Shown in pieces: positions 1 through 13,277 of a stretch of DNA of 64,000 bases (positions within the stretch are counted from its first letter, which is position 1; each line of letters opens with the position of its first letter). The notes under the pieces are model-generated. The model was not told the origin of the DNA. It worked only from the letters and a program-made list of their open reading frames with translations, and did not search any database. The stretch comes from Sporodiniella umbellata. Taxonomy: Eukaryota; Mucoromycota; Mucoromycetes; Mucorales; Rhizopodaceae. The stretch is taken from positions 62,001-126,000 of the forward strand of contig JAIXMR010000033.1 of assembly GCA_025677835.1 (NCBI GenBank). Reading direction: 5' to 3'. The translations under genes were made by a program, and so were the position numbers.

Positions 1-33
1 CACGTACATCTTTTTTTTTTTTTTGGAAATTTT

Positions 34-925
34 TTAAATATACAAACGGTGGTGATTATCGTCAATACGCCCCTTGTTGCTTAATGATTGTTTCAGCAAC
101 TCACTATTAAATTTCAAATCCAAACCCAGTTGCTTTAGTCCTTGTTCGTAAGCAACCAGAGTATCTTCAGTCACCAACAGTTTTCCGTAAACGTATTCCT
201 GAAGTGTCAATAGATTGTAACAAGGAATAGAATGTATTTCACACTGTTATTATTTCCCAAAGAGAGATTAGAGTGAATTTTTCATTTGATATACAATAAA
301 AAAAAAAAAAAGGAGAGGGGAGTTTTGTTTTCAAGGATGCTCTTACATGATTTAAAACAGCAGCAGGCAAGCCAGTCACCATGTGAGGTATTTCATATTG
401 TGATAAGGTTTTCAAAACAGGAGAAACCGAGGTTTGTAACACACGAAGCGAGGGAGGAGTAAGGCTGTTGTCATGAGCAAAGGTGTCAAGAACAATCACT
501 TGAGTGATCTTATCACGGAATTGGTCCAGGATGGATTTGGTATACTGAACTGCTTCTTCTGCTTCAATCTTTTTTACAAAAGAAATAAATAGAATGGACG
601 AGTCGGGGGATTGAAAAAGAGTTGCCTTTGTTTCTTGCTTGTCCTGATAGGTTAGGAAAGAGTGGTTAGCACTAGACCAATTCAAATACTATGCCCAACT
701 GATTACAGAAAGAATAATAGCGCCAATGTTTTCAAGATTAGGAAGCGATTCAATATAGTTCTGACCAGGCCCTGAAGGACCCAATACCAAAGTAATGTTG
801 GTTGAAACAGTTGCATTGATCTGAATGTTCAATTCTTGAGTATCCAATTCAAGCTCTTCATCGCTATCGAGCTCCTCAACTGCATAACGTACAGGTGCTG
901 AGTAAAAAGAGTCTTCGTAATCCAT
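34..925 (-). CDS. proteasome assembly chaperone 1 (PSMG1/PAC1)-like protein
   Basis: Probable PAC1-type chaperone, which with PAC2 helps assemble the 20S proteasome alpha ring in cytosol and nucleus. Exons are 925-347 and 243-34, with a 103-nt intron (244-346) that is phase 0. The best family match is the motif GLPAAVLNH followed after splicing by CEIHSIPCYNLL, which mirrors human PSMG1 (DLPAAVLSYCQ...IPAILYL); the segment SLTPPSLRVLQT also matches SLPSPFLRALKT. Length is about 260 aa against 288 in human. One serious oddity: an in-frame TAG at 691-689 interrupts exon 1 right after ILSVISWA. It sits at the end of an 18-nt GT...AG stretch (706-689) whose removal would keep the frame. So this is either a pseudogene, a sequence error or an ultrashort intron. 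The start is the only ATG at the head of the acidic N terminus (MDYEDSFYSAPV). Confidence 0.75.
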
Positions 926-1046
926 CGTTGAGTTGATTCAAAAGACAAAATAAGAGAAAGAGGGAAATGACGCGTTCAGCACTTGGCTAACTGCGTTTAA
1001 AACGGATTTGTAACCCAGCCTTTATTTTGGAAAACTTTATACAGCT

Positions 1047-2363
<1,317 letters not shown>

Positions 2364-2638
2364 GGATTCAGAACTCAAAAAAGATAAAAACAGTCCGCTA
2401 AGCTTTTTATTCTTTCCGTTATTTATCTTTTTTTTAAAATATATATATATATATATCACTCTTTATTCTTTTTATGAAATTGTTAAACTGTTCATAAAAA
2501 GAACTTGATTTTGCCATTTGATCCATACAAGTCATGTTACCATTAAGTTTTGATCACTTGACTTGACCCCCACAAAATTTCTCGAGGAAAATAAACTCCT
2601 TTTTTTTTCTTTTTTCTTTTTTATTTCAGACTATTCTA

Positions 2639-3191
2639 ATGTCAGGGTTCAGATCACCTAATGAGTATCGAAATGCACCGCCTTGGCCTTCGCTTTATTG
2701 GCCTTTTGGGCCTGGCTTCGATCCTTTGAATATGGTAGCAGATACTTCACATTCCTTATATTACCTTAAAGGTGACGATGATGCACAACCAACAAGAATA
2801 CTCAATAGTTTTTATAAAAAGATATTTGGCGGTTTACGATGCTTTGGTCTGTTTTGTTTTCATTGATGATTTATTTACCAGCAGGTGAACTCTAGAGATT
2901 CTAGATAACAAAGTGCTGATATACATACATTGGATAGGCATCTGGGCTTTTATGATGTTTGCAAAAACCCGTACTTTGAATTGGTACGCTTTAATTTTAA
3001 TTCCTTTTGTGTTTGTAGTGGGTGGAGCGCTTGCCTCGTTTGTGATTGGTGGTATTATTGGTGTGGCGATTGCGGTAGTCTATAACGCAGGGTTCTTTGT
3101 CATGTCTACTTGGATTCCATTTTTATGGGCATTGATTCATATCTTGATTGTCATCATCGGTTCCTACTCTACGATCACTACCATTTTATAA
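2639..3191 (+). CDS. TMEM170-family integral membrane protein
   Basis: Small multi-span membrane protein, 149 aa, of the TMEM170 family (yeast YPR153W-like), a conserved ER/nuclear-envelope membrane protein. Exons are 2639-2771, 2822-2884 and 2938-3191 (sum 450 nt), with introns of 50 and 53 nt. The joins give YYLK-DIWRFTMLWSVLF and YLPAG-IWAFMMFAKTR; the first matches the fungal family motif DIWRFTL. Then come three hydrophobic segments rich in Val/Ile/Gly, including VVYNAGFFVMSTWIPFLW, which is strongly conserved in fungal homologues. The Pro/Trp-rich N terminus (PPWPSLYWPFGPGFDP) is cytosolic or lumenal; I cannot say which. The 275-bp gap to TGS1 probably carries both promoters. Confidence 0.8.
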
Positions 3192-3421
3192 ATATCCCCC
3201 CCCTTTCCCTTATACCCTAACTAAAGATATGTGTTTCAGGCTCCGCGAAAAGTAGAAAAAAAAAAAAAAAAAAATTTCAACCCCGTCCTCAATGTAATAA
3301 TTCAAATGGAAACAATAAGCTGTATATGTTTGTATGTGCAAGTGTCATTTTTTTCTTTAAATTTTTATTTTTTTTTAATAACAATCCACCTTTCTATTTA
3401 TCTATCTATATTGGAGAGGTA

Positions 3422-5455
3422 ATGAGTAGTATTTTTTCTTTAAAAGACAAGTCAATGACCAAGAGAATGAAGACAAGTCGAGCGTGTGATGAATGTCGAA
3501 AAAGAAAGGTCTGAATGTAGTTTTTGACAAGACGGTTTTGTTATTGTTAAACTAAAGAAAATGCAGGTCAAGTGCGACGGCAACCAACCTTGTGCACGGT
3601 GTACAAAGGGCAACGTTGAGTGTATATTTATAAAGATGATTAAACGAGGCCCACCCAAGTCCTATATGGAAGGGGTAGAGAGTCGGCTTCAGAAAGTAGA
3701 GAGTGTGCTAAGGTCTATACAGAGAATACCCAAAGAGAGCCAATGTAAGAGAAAACAAAGAAAAGAGGGTATGGATGTTTATTTGTTTGTTTGTTGCCAA
3801 AAAAAAAAAAAGATGTCTCTTACAGTGCTCCTTTTACGACCGACCATGTCCAAAGGAAACTGGATCGATTTACGATGAACGAGATAGGGCAAGCGATTTA
3901 TGTGAACGATGTCTATGGCAGAAATGATCGACTGAGTGCAGAAGAAAAGAGATGCGTAGAGCCAGCTGTGGAATCAGAACTTGGGATGGATCCGACTACG
4001 TTGGCAGAGATTGAACCCTGGATTGAGCTTTATTTTGAACAGGTTCATCGCTACCTTCCGATTGTTTACAAGCCGACCTGGGGCCAAGCGAGTCCTTCAC
4101 GATTGCTGGCTTTTGCTATGTGTGCTGTGGCAGCGCGGTGGGGCAGTGATTCGGCAGGGTATGCGGACAAGTTGATTCCACCAGGCTACACTTTTTATCA
4201 GAAAGCGCTTGGGATGCTGGATGATTTTTTTGATGTGCCGAGGGTATCGACCGTACAGGCGTTGGTGTTGTTGGTAAAGTACCAAGAGAATTTCCAAAGG
4301 GTGGGCTACTTTCATCGGTCGCGCGCGTATCTGGGGATAGCTGCGCGTATGTGTGTGGATCTCGGTTTAAGCGAGTGGACAGGGGACAGCGTGGAGGCGG
4401 AGATTGGTCGACGTACGTTCTGGGCCACGTTTATCTACGATCTCTTGTTAAGTATCGAGCAAGGCCGGGCGAGTTATTTTAAGGACGGTCCAGGTGGAGC
4501 AGGCTATGCCAGTGCGAGGCCCGAAGAGAGTTCAGCGATGGAAGAAGCAGTGATGCAGTTCAACGGATGGATCCAGCTCAGCAAGATTCTAGGGACGACA
4601 TATTCCACCGTACGGCAGCTGACAATGGATGGGGAACAAACAGTCAGGGAACAATGTAGATTGTTCTCGATTCATACCCACCTAGAAAACTTTTACTACG
4701 AAATGTCCCAGGAAGGGCAGATGAGTGAGAATGTGGGGATGCAGGATCCGTCCGTGGGTTTTTTGTACCTGACTTATCATTTCTGTGTGTTGATGCTTCA
4801 CCAAGCGTACGGTGCCTGCCCAGAGAATTCAGGGCTTGGCTTTGTCACGTATCCGCACCGTCGGCTGTGCTACCATGCTGCGACGAGCATGACCCGGATT
4901 GGAGAAGCGTTAAAGAAACGGATGCGAGTGGACGCACTGGCATTACCGATACGCGGGGTCCAGCACGTGATCTACTGTCTGGCAGCAGCTGCCACAGTCC
5001 ATCAACAGGAAAGCATATTGGCAGAACATGCAGTAGCCAAAGACATGGCCCATCGACAACGACTGCAGACCGTAAGCCTGGTGCAGATACTCTCGCGTCA
5101 TTCGCCTTCAGTAGAAACCCTAAAGTACTTTCACGATCCTCTTCCTTCGTTCAAGAACACAGCACGGTATCCGAGCGTCCCAAGAAAAGCACGACCGGTG
5201 TCCATGACGTTTCTAGAGAACGGACGACCGATGGATCCAGCCTATACACCCGCCCCTTCGTTGGCCCCTCCACGGCCTCGATCCGGTACCTGGTCAGATC
5301 TGCCCATGTCGTTGTACAGCGAGCCTATTCAGAGCGAACTTGTCCCTCAGCCTACGTACAATAATCCTATTCCCAGTATGAGCAACCTGTTCTTGATGGA
5401 TCCTGAAGAAAGCGAAGAGATGACAATAGATCTTCACGCCTCTCCACAATTCTAA
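3422..5455 (+). CDS. Zn2Cys6 fungal transcription factor with fungal_trans domain
   Basis: Fungal binuclear-zinc-cluster regulator, 643 aa. Exons are 3422-3508, 3567-3768 and 3813-5455 (sum 1,932 nt), introns 58 and 44 nt. The zinc cluster is textbook: C22-x2-C25-x6-C32-x5-C38-x2-C41-x6-C48, split by intron 1 inside RKRKVKCDG. A Lys/Arg linker and short coiled coil (ESRLQKVESVLRSIQ) follow. The middle-homology region begins near WIELYFEQVHRYLPIVYKPT and runs through GIAARMCVDLGLSEW and GRRTFWATFIYD, typical of PF04082. The C terminus is Pro/Ser-rich, likely an activation region. A second in-frame ATG 33 nt downstream (MTKRMKTSR) is also usable. Intron 1 has an atypical donor (GTCTGA). Codon use in exon 3 is GC-richer than in most neighbours. 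Target genes cannot be inferred; a 3.8-kb gene-free stretch follows. Confidence 0.93.
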
Positions 5456-5643
5456 AGCCCGGTTGCTATGACGACATTTTATTGACAGTTTGTGTGTATT
5501 TCCTGTTTTGGGCATCCGATTCCGTCAAATCAAAAAGTAGCAAAAAAAAATAAAAGTCAAACCCTTAAAACAAGTTTTTAAGCAGGAGTATTAAAAATGT
5601 AATTATTCTACTTTTAGATGACTTGGGTCCGTGATTTAGCATT

Positions 5644-5678
<35 letters not shown>

Positions 5679-6549
5679 TTTGTTATCCAAATTTTTTTTT
5701 TTTTTTTTTTTTGAAACATTACAGCCGCTTTTACTCCACACAGATGTTTCTAAGCAATTATAGAATGTTGACGAAAAAAGGAAAAACAAAAGAATTCTCA
5801 TTTTTTTCCCAAAAAAAAAAAAAAAAAAAAAAAACGTATGTTTTCAAAACGTTGTTGCTATGACATCAAAACAACGGCAGAGTTCTGTGACTCTTTTTTT
5901 TTTTTCTCTAGAAAAAAAAAAAGAGAGACCAAAGACCCATTGAAAGGATTGCGTGATAAAGTGAAACGGATCGATGAACCAAAAAAAAAAAAAAATTAAA
6001 ACCAATTAATCTAAACTAAATTGTAATATTGTTTGCCTTTGGAAAATGGAACGCAAAATAATTTATCCGAAGCGTCCCTGAGTTGACACGTGTTCGCTCT
6101 GTGTCAAATGGTTACTCTTCTGTTTGTAGGTTTGGTCTTCATCGTGAGAAATAAAAAAAAAATTTTAGATCACAAAATCTTCTTGACAAAATAAAAGGAA
6201 AGTCGTACAATGAACAGGGAATACAGTTTTAAATTAAAAAGCTTGGCTTTTTTTCTATGTATTATCTACAGCCAATGGATCTTCCTTGTTTTGGCTGTCT
6301 GTGTTACCTTCAACGTAGAATGACTCAATATGAGTCGCGTGTTCAAGAACGGCTCCACTGGAATATCACCGCGATTCTTTTTGTAAAAATTGTAGACGCT
6401 TTTTTTGTTTTTCTATCGGCGTTTTGATAATTTCCCCTTTTAGGAAATATGGACTCATTCCGGGGTCTATCCTTCAGTGACCAGCTTCAATGGTATCAAT
6501 CTCACTGCTAAATCCTTACCCCAAAAAAAAAAAAACCAAAAAAAAAAAA

Positions 6550-6580
<31 letters not shown>

Positions 6581-8849
6581 CAGAGAGAGAGAGACGACTG
6601 GAATTGTTTATAAACACAAAACAAGAAAAGTGAGCAAAATGTGTGGTGCGTGTTTCATAAAGTAGTATTTAAAATTATTTTGTTTCAATTTTGTTTATGT
6701 TTAAAAAAGAAAAAAAGAACAAAAAGCTAGCTGTGATAGTTTTTTGTTCTGAAATCAATAAAGAACTTGGGCGTATTTTCTTCTTGGTTCTTTAATGGGT
6801 GGTCTTTCAAGGAGGCTTAGAGTATAACGTTTTGAAATCGTCCAGAATAGGTTGTGACTCTGCAAAAACTCAGGCTTGATTCTGTCTAATGTGTAACTTG
6901 AAAAGAAATGGTTGATTTTTGTTTTGATAGATCACAACGTTGTGTTTGCTTTAAAGGAAAACCGGTTAGAGTTAAAACCATCTATCTTCACCCTTCTGTT
7001 TTTTTTCTTTTTTACTTTTTTTTTTACTATGTATTCTTTAATGCCTTTTTTTTCTTTTCTTCTTTTTTTTTTTGGGCTATGATTTTTTTTGTTTATTTTT
7101 AGGGTGAAAGATGATCAGTGCAGAGGGGGGGGCCGTTGAAAACAACAAGGAAAAAATACCGTGAGCTGCATATTGTTTAAATTTGATTGGGCGGGATTAT
7201 TAATTATTTTCAAAAGCGACTGCTCTATTTGGTAAAAGGTAGCGCGTGTTGAGCGAATTGAAAGTTGAAAATGATCAATACAGAGCGATGCAAGAGTAGG
7301 GCAAGGTATGCAAGGAAAAGATCAAATGTTTGTAAGGCATAAAACAAACAATGTGAGAAAGAAAGAGTAGATATTGTTCATGCTATTTTCTAAGACAGAC
7401 ATGTATGACTTTCTAATTGATATCGTGCCCACATAGGCATCTTCACCCTTAAAAAAGAAGCTGTTTCTTGTGTATCCCAAGAAAGTTTGAATCTAAAAAA
7501 AAAAAAACGTTGGCTTCTTAATGTCTTATTGATATTCATTTATATAATTTGAATGACCTTTACTTTTCTCTTACAATGTAATATGTTTGATTTTTATATT
7601 TGAGATATCTATTGCCTTGGTGAGAATTATCGGGGCTACTATTATTAATCCACTGGACGGAATAACAATCTGGCGTGATAAGAAAATAAACAAATAAACA
7701 AGGGAATAGACGATGAGAAAAGAATGTGAAAACTAGAAGAAAATGCCGACTGAGTTTATCTGTTTTTTAATGGTTTCTTTCAATCAATTTATGGTTTTTA
7801 TTATTTTTGTAACCACACATGCATACTTTTACATGTTCACAATTACATTGCACACACACACACACACACACACATACACAAGCACGCGCATTTTTTTTCT
7901 TTTTTTGGGGAAGGGAAATAAACAAGATTTTGGTTTTCAACAAATATTGAACACATTATGAACACATTATGAACAAAACCAGTAAAAGCATTACTTTTCA
8001 TGCTTTTTTTTTTATTTATGAGTGCTTTTTTGTGTGCCATTTCCCCCAAGTCATTTGAACACACAGCCAACTAAAAGAACAGAACGTTTCCTTTTTTTTT
8101 TCTTTTGGCAATGTGATTCAATGGAAACGAAAGAATAATAACAAAAAAAAAAAAGAGGATTTCGGTACATGACATGGATGAAAACCATCGTGTTACTGAC
8201 ACCCCATGTTTTCCTTTATGGCCTTTCTTAGATAAGCAACCAAAAAAAAAAAAAAAAAAAAAAATTGAACAGAAAAATAAAAATAAAAGCCTAAAAAAAC
8301 AAACAAAACTTCCCCCCCAAAAAAAAATATATATGCCTCTATTTAAGGTGTATATTTTTATTAATAAATAATAATAATAATAAAAAAAAAAAAAAGAGAT
8401 CAATTTGACACGATGTGGCCAATGCATACTAAATAAAGACAACGACCCTAAAACGTTTTGGTGACTAAAAACTTTCCCTCTCTCTCTCTCTCTTTTGACT
8501 TTTTGATTATGATTGCAACCTTAAAATGATTGACAAGCAAAATGAAATAAAACGTCTGTGTAACTCCTTTTTTTTTTTTCTTTTTTTCTTTTGGTTCTCC
8601 TTTTTCTTCTCCTTGATTTAGAATAAACAGCAACAAAACTATATTCTAAACCTGACGTTATTTTTGTTTAAGAAAAGAACAAGAATTAAAATCATTAAAA
8701 GAGCTCTTCTTTCAAGTCAATTCGATTTAAAATATGTTGGTTGATTTTCTCTCAAACTCGTATATTTATTTATTTATTTTTGCTTGTACAATTGAAAACT
8801 ATCTGTGTGACGCGGTGTTTGACAAGGCTAATTACTATCATTTGAATGA

Positions 8850-8883
<34 letters not shown>

Positions 8884-8889
8884 GCTTGG

Positions 8890-8938
<49 letters not shown>

Positions 8939-9236
8939 ATGATTCCGAGGAGGAAAGCCAAAAAAAGGAAACTAAACTAGTTTGTTTGTGGTGTGCAAAA
9001 GACAAAAGGGAATAACAAGAAAAAAAGGAAATAACAATGATAATAAACAAAGTAATAAAGATAGTTATTATTATTCGAGACCCTTAGAGAAAAGGTGTAA
9101 CCTATCTTTAAGCTTTAGGAGATTTGGTTTTTTCATAGATCATTTTATTTCATATTTCTTAGAATCGCTTATACAATAAGTTTATTATTTAATTTTTTTT
9201 TTTTCTTTTTTTTCTCTGTTGTTTTTTTTTTTTTTT
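5456..9236. other. gene-free AT-rich interval with homopolymers and microsatellites
   Basis: No coding region is supported here on either strand. Open frames in this stretch consist of homopolymer translations (poly-Lys, poly-Phe) and lack any recognisable motif or splice structure. The interval contains more than ten A or T runs of 15 nt or longer, among them about 30 A at 5646-5675, 26 A at 8855-8880 and 43 A at 8894-8936. It also has a GA-rich microsatellite at 6551-6594 and a CA repeat near 7853-7874. It may include long untranslated regions of the flanking genes. Confidence 0.6.
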
Positions 9237-10969
9237 TTAAGAATTTAATAGTTTTTTATGTTTCTCTTTTGAAAAGGCGGCCATACAGTTTTGAACACCT
9301 TTATAGAGATGCGCTCTGTTGATAGAGGGTACAAGGGAATAATCAGGTGTGAACCAATAATGAGAAGCGAATTTTTCTTGCAACTCCGTGACAAGCAGGG
9401 AACCTGCTGGTGGTTGACGGCAGCGCAAGTAGTCCAGATCGGGTACTTTGGACCAATCAATGGTCGTATCCCATCGGCTACTGTTCAGACCGGTGATGAA
9501 CTCATCCCATTCACTGTTGGTGAATGTCAAATGGAGTTTAGAGCCGCTGAGTTCTTTGGTGATCAAGAGCATGCCTTGACCGATGGTGTTGGTCAATTGC
9601 ATCATCCGTTCGCCGACCACGATATTTCTTCGAAACGCGGGCCAGTTGCTGTCCATCAGACGTGGCTCAATCCAGGGCCGATACGATTTCATGTTCTGAT
9701 TACGATCCCGGTCTTTATCTTCCTGTGTGATGGGCACAATGTCATTGGGATAGAGAATTGCAAACGTCTTTTGGAACTGCTCGAACGCGAGATAGAGCTG
9801 AAAATAATCCGTATTGTAATAAATCCCGTTCTGGTTCATCCCATTGTCCAGATGGGGCTTCTTGTTCGAATGCGCCGTCAGCACTTTCAGCGAAGGCTCG
9901 AGTAGTTTCGCACGTTGTTCTTCACTCAGAAATAAATCGGCCGTGGGTATATAGGTCCTCTCGATCGCCAGTGAGAAATTCTCGGGTAGTTTGGATGCTT
10001 TCTGTTCTAATTCTGCAAAACTCACGGTCCGTAACCGATGAATGATATCATCACCTAAATAGAGACATGAATCCATGGTCTGGAATCCTCTCTCTTTTTT
10101 TTTTTTTTTTTTTTTTTTTTTGGTTTCTTACGTCTTGATTCGAATTCTCCATGTCGGTGGGGTATTTTCGCTTTTTTCATGGATCCCAACTCTTGGGTAG
10201 AATCCGAAGAATGTCTTTTACGTTTTCTTATCAGGGAGGCTTGGGAGAGAACACCGTGTTCGGCATAACGCTGCAACATGGCAGGTTCTCGACCTATACG
10301 GTCACCGTGATAGTAAAAGCCGCGTTGATTGGGTTCGAGTAAAGAGGGAGAAGGGGTGTTGGAAAGCGTTTGTACGGGAAGTGAGTAGGGCATCAGCTCC
10401 GATGGGGGTCGGGTCATGATAGGAGGTGTACTGATCAAGGAAGTACTATTGACGGTGGTGGTCGCAGTCGTGATGGGTGGCGTGGAGGTGGGTGTGGATG
10501 GCAAAGGCTCAAAATCCGTAGGCTGAGGGGTACGGAAGGGGCGATAGGGTGTCTGGATCAAGAGGTTATAACCAGGCGAATGGATTGCATTCAAGGGTGG
10601 ATCGAACCAGCGAGGAAACGAAGGGCTTTCTTGACAACAGGATGTATTGGCCGATAGTTTAACGCAGTAAGCTTCAGCTGTAGGTATGTCACAAAACACA
10701 ATGCGGTCTTCGTGCACTGGCTTTGAAAACTTGATATGCTCATACAAAGCATAACATACACAGAACAATAGTTTTGCCATGTCCTCAGGTCCAGGTCGTT
10801 TGCGTATCAACGTTTTGATGATACGAAACAGATCCAGCAGATCTTCATCTACCAAAATATCGTCCGCGTTGGGTTCAAACGTTGGAATATCAGGGCTTAG
10901 CATACATGGCATCTGGAGATGACTACCATGGCTACTTGCATGGCTGCTGGTTTGATTGAAAAGATCCAT
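9237..10969 (-). CDS. unrecognised protein, Pro/Ser/Thr-rich N-terminal half, globular C-terminal half
   Basis: I do not recognise this protein. The model is two exons, 10969-10132 and 10093-9237 (sum 1,695 nt, 564 aa). The only splice that keeps frame uses donor GTAAGA at 10131 and an AAAG acceptor at 10094, giving a 38-nt intron made almost wholly of A on the coding strand. Residues 1-110 look globular and helical (EDMAKLLFCVCYALYEHI). About 110-250 are low complexity (PSTPTSTPPITTATTT). Then comes a basic patch, RKRKRHSS...MKKAKIPHRH, likely a nuclear localisation signal. The C-terminal 285 residues are globular with aromatic-rich motifs (YYNTDYFQLYLAFEQFQ, SHYWFTPDYSLVP). The start ATG at 10969 is chosen because the longer frame begins without ATG. 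Two separate genes remain possible, since the second half has its own ATG at 10076. Confidence 0.7.
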
Positions 10970-11594
10970 TTCTGCTCCAAAGGGGAAGGTATTTTCTGTA
11001 CACACAACTCGTTTATAATAAATAGATCTTGGTTGTGTTCTCGCTATCTATCTATCTATCTATCTATATACACACACACACACCAAAAAAAAAAAAAAAA
11101 AAAAAAAAGAATGGAGAATATAACAATAAAAAAAAAAAAAAAAAAAAAAAATAAGGGTGGGGGAGGGGGGGTAAAGAAAAGAAGTAAAAAGAAATAAAAA
11201 GGGAAATAAATAAAATTCAAAATCCAAAGTTCCCATTCAATTTTCCAAAAGGGCTACCCATTTTCTGGAAAAAGGGCAAACGTTGACCGATTTTGAAAGA
11301 GCGAAACAAGCTTCTTTTTTACGTTTTAGAAACAAAACGTTCTGAGCAGTTACCCGATGTGTCGGCTGGTGGAATTTTTTGAACACTTTTTTATTACAAT
11401 GACTAATTATATTCCGCAGTGAAGATCTCCTCTTTTTTCTCATCTTGTTTACAAAATTTTTTTTTTTAAACTTTTCACGTTACTCATGTTAAAACTCCAC
11501 TTTGTGTAACCTTCCATCCATGTCGTAACTCCGCAACTGGGCCCTTTTTTTTTTTTTTAATTTCTAAGCAATTTTTTTAGGTTGTTCATTTTCC

Positions 11595-11627
<33 letters not shown>

Positions 11628-11999
11628 TCGTTTTCCTTCTTTTCTTGTTTGTTTTTTATTTTATTTTTTTTATTTTTTATTTTGACATCCTTTTTTTTTT
11701 TTTTTAAAAAAAAATAAAAATAAACAAAACCTCTGTCAACCAATGTACTCACCAAAAAAATAAAAAATAAAAAACAAATGCATTCGAATGCTTTGAGATG
11801 TCGTTTGAAGTGAGCCAATGACAAACCGAGCAGCGTTCAATTTCAGCACCAATCACGTACTAGAATTAGAAAAGCACCAGCGTCTGTTGCTTGAAAGTAA
11901 TTTTCTATTCACTTTGATGAGTACTACTAGTATTAATATATTCAGTTTTATTTTTATTTTTTTTATTTATTTTTTCTTTTCTCTTTTTTTCTTTATATC
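10970..11999. other. intergenic region between divergent genes, with microsatellites
   Basis: No gene is supported. A (CTAT)n tract followed by a (CA)n tract lies at about 11046-11082, then long A runs (11083-11108, 11128-11150) and a G-rich patch near 11157-11171. Further T/A runs occur at 11457-11468, 11596-11622 and 11691-11705. The right end up to 11999 is a pyrimidine-rich leader directly before the start of the HMMR-like gene. An isolated ATG with a splice-like donor at 11795-11812 was considered as a first exon and rejected. Confidence 0.5.
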
Positions 12000-12488
12000 A
12001 TGTTTGCCAAATCAGAGCGTTTTACGACAAGTAAGCCACGGTCCTCTCTCTCCCCCCCCTTTTCTGGGTGATTGACTTTCTAGTCTAGCTGAAAAGAATG
12101 ACATGCCAGGTCCTGGCCAGTACAACGTAAATGACCTGAACGGTACACATAAGCGTTATGGCTTTCTTTCTCAATCAGGTCGCTTTTCAGAAGGTACGAC
12201 CTCTTTTTTTTTTTGGGCCAAAGTTTTTTTAATTTTCGGATTTCCTCGGATAGAACATGCCGAAGAAGACGACGCCTCTTCTACTGCCAGCCATGAGTGG
12301 AAAAAAGAAGTGGTGAATAAGAACCTGCAAAAAGAGTACGATTTGCTTCTTTGCAAATCCAAAAAGCTGGAGGCTGCATTAGAAAGGATGGAAAACGAGA
12401 AAAAAGCTTTACAGCTAACCAAAGAAATGGAATTGGCTGACGTACGATCCAAGAACGTTCATCTTCAAAAGACTGTAAACAGAAAGTA

Positions 12489-12519
<31 letters not shown>

Positions 12520-13261
12520 GAATTTTTTTTGAATTTTTTTTGAATTTTTTTTGAATTTTTTCTTATCCTTACGACAGATCCTCCGACAAGAAAAACAGAT
12601 CAAGACAGACAGTTGGCAAAAGAAACAAGAACAACTCAAACAGGATTACGAACAAAGGCTAGCCGAAAAAGAACGGGAAAGGTGCATGCTCGGGGAGCAA
12701 TTAGCACGGCAGACAGCCGAGCTTGAAGATACGCGTCGTGCTTACGATCAAGAACGATCCCAACATTGGGCGTATGTCCAGACAGCCGATAGAATCAAGG
12801 CCGAACTCCAGACGACGTTGGAGGCACATCAGGCCCGGGTGCGTACGCTGGAACAAAGCCTAGACACGCAGCGGGATCAACACCAAGAGGCCTTGGACCG
12901 CCTGGAAGGCACGCTGGGGGAGATTCAGGACCAGGCGACACAACAAGAGGTTCAGCTGGGACAACAGCGCTCTCTGATCGACGGGCTTCAGGCCCAGTTC
13001 CAGGCCTACCGAGTGTATACCCAACGTTTGCTCACGTCAAGCACTCACCGAGAGGAGCTCGATCGCCTGCTGACCGAACTCAGGCTGGCCAAGAAATGGA
13101 TCAATACGCAGGGCATGCATTTACAACACCTCACCTCGGACATTCATTGGCTCACCACACAATCTCAGCAACAGGCTGACCTCATCCAAAACATGGCACA
13201 GGCTACTTTACAACACGTAGGCTTCTTTCGTCTCTTTCTTCAAAAATACATTCGATTTTAA
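12000..13261 (+). CDS. HMMR-like coiled-coil protein
   Basis: Coiled-coil protein, 346 aa, resembling the hyaluronan-mediated motility receptor HMMR/RHAMM, a spindle- and microtubule-associated protein in animals. Exons are 12000-12030, 12089-12193, 12254-12474 and 12578-13261 (sum 1,041 nt); introns 58, 60 and 103 nt. The N terminus after splicing is MFAKSERF...MPGPGQYNVNDL...KRYGFLSQSGRF. It parallels the HMMR head (APSPGAYDVKTLE...VSFQKSQRF). The rest is heptad-rich coiled coil (Glu/Gln/Lys/Leu), with AQFQAYRVYTQRLL near the end resembling AQFESYKALTASEI of HMMR. The protein is far shorter than human HMMR (724 aa). Intron 3 contains a tandem repeat of T-tract plus GAA. Its stop codon is 16 bp from the stop of the convergent PH-domain gene. 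The family call rests on the short N-terminal block, so function is inference. Confidence 0.75.
12475..12577 (+). repeat. intronic tandem repeat of T-tract plus GAA
   Basis: Inside intron 3 of the HMMR-like gene a unit of GAA followed by about eight T is repeated four times (about 12520-12560), after a pure T run of about 22 nt. It probably acts only as an extended polypyrimidine tract. Confidence 0.8.
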
Positions 13262-13277
13262 ACCCTTTTTTTTTTAT

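Noticed and set aside
8734..9050. Overlapping open frames of 70-93 aa on both strands
   Set aside because: They are translations of two long A/T homopolymers (poly-Lys and poly-Phe) without any motif.
10055..10076. Two separate genes, 9237-10076 and 10055-10969
   Set aside because: A 38-nt intron joins them in frame and the first frame ends only inside readthrough of that intron; kept as one gene at reduced confidence.
11795..11820. ATG followed by GTGAGC donor as first exon of the HMMR-like gene
   Set aside because: The ATG at 12000 with its own intron gives MFAKSERF and a cleaner match to the HMMR head; the earlier exon cannot be joined convincingly.
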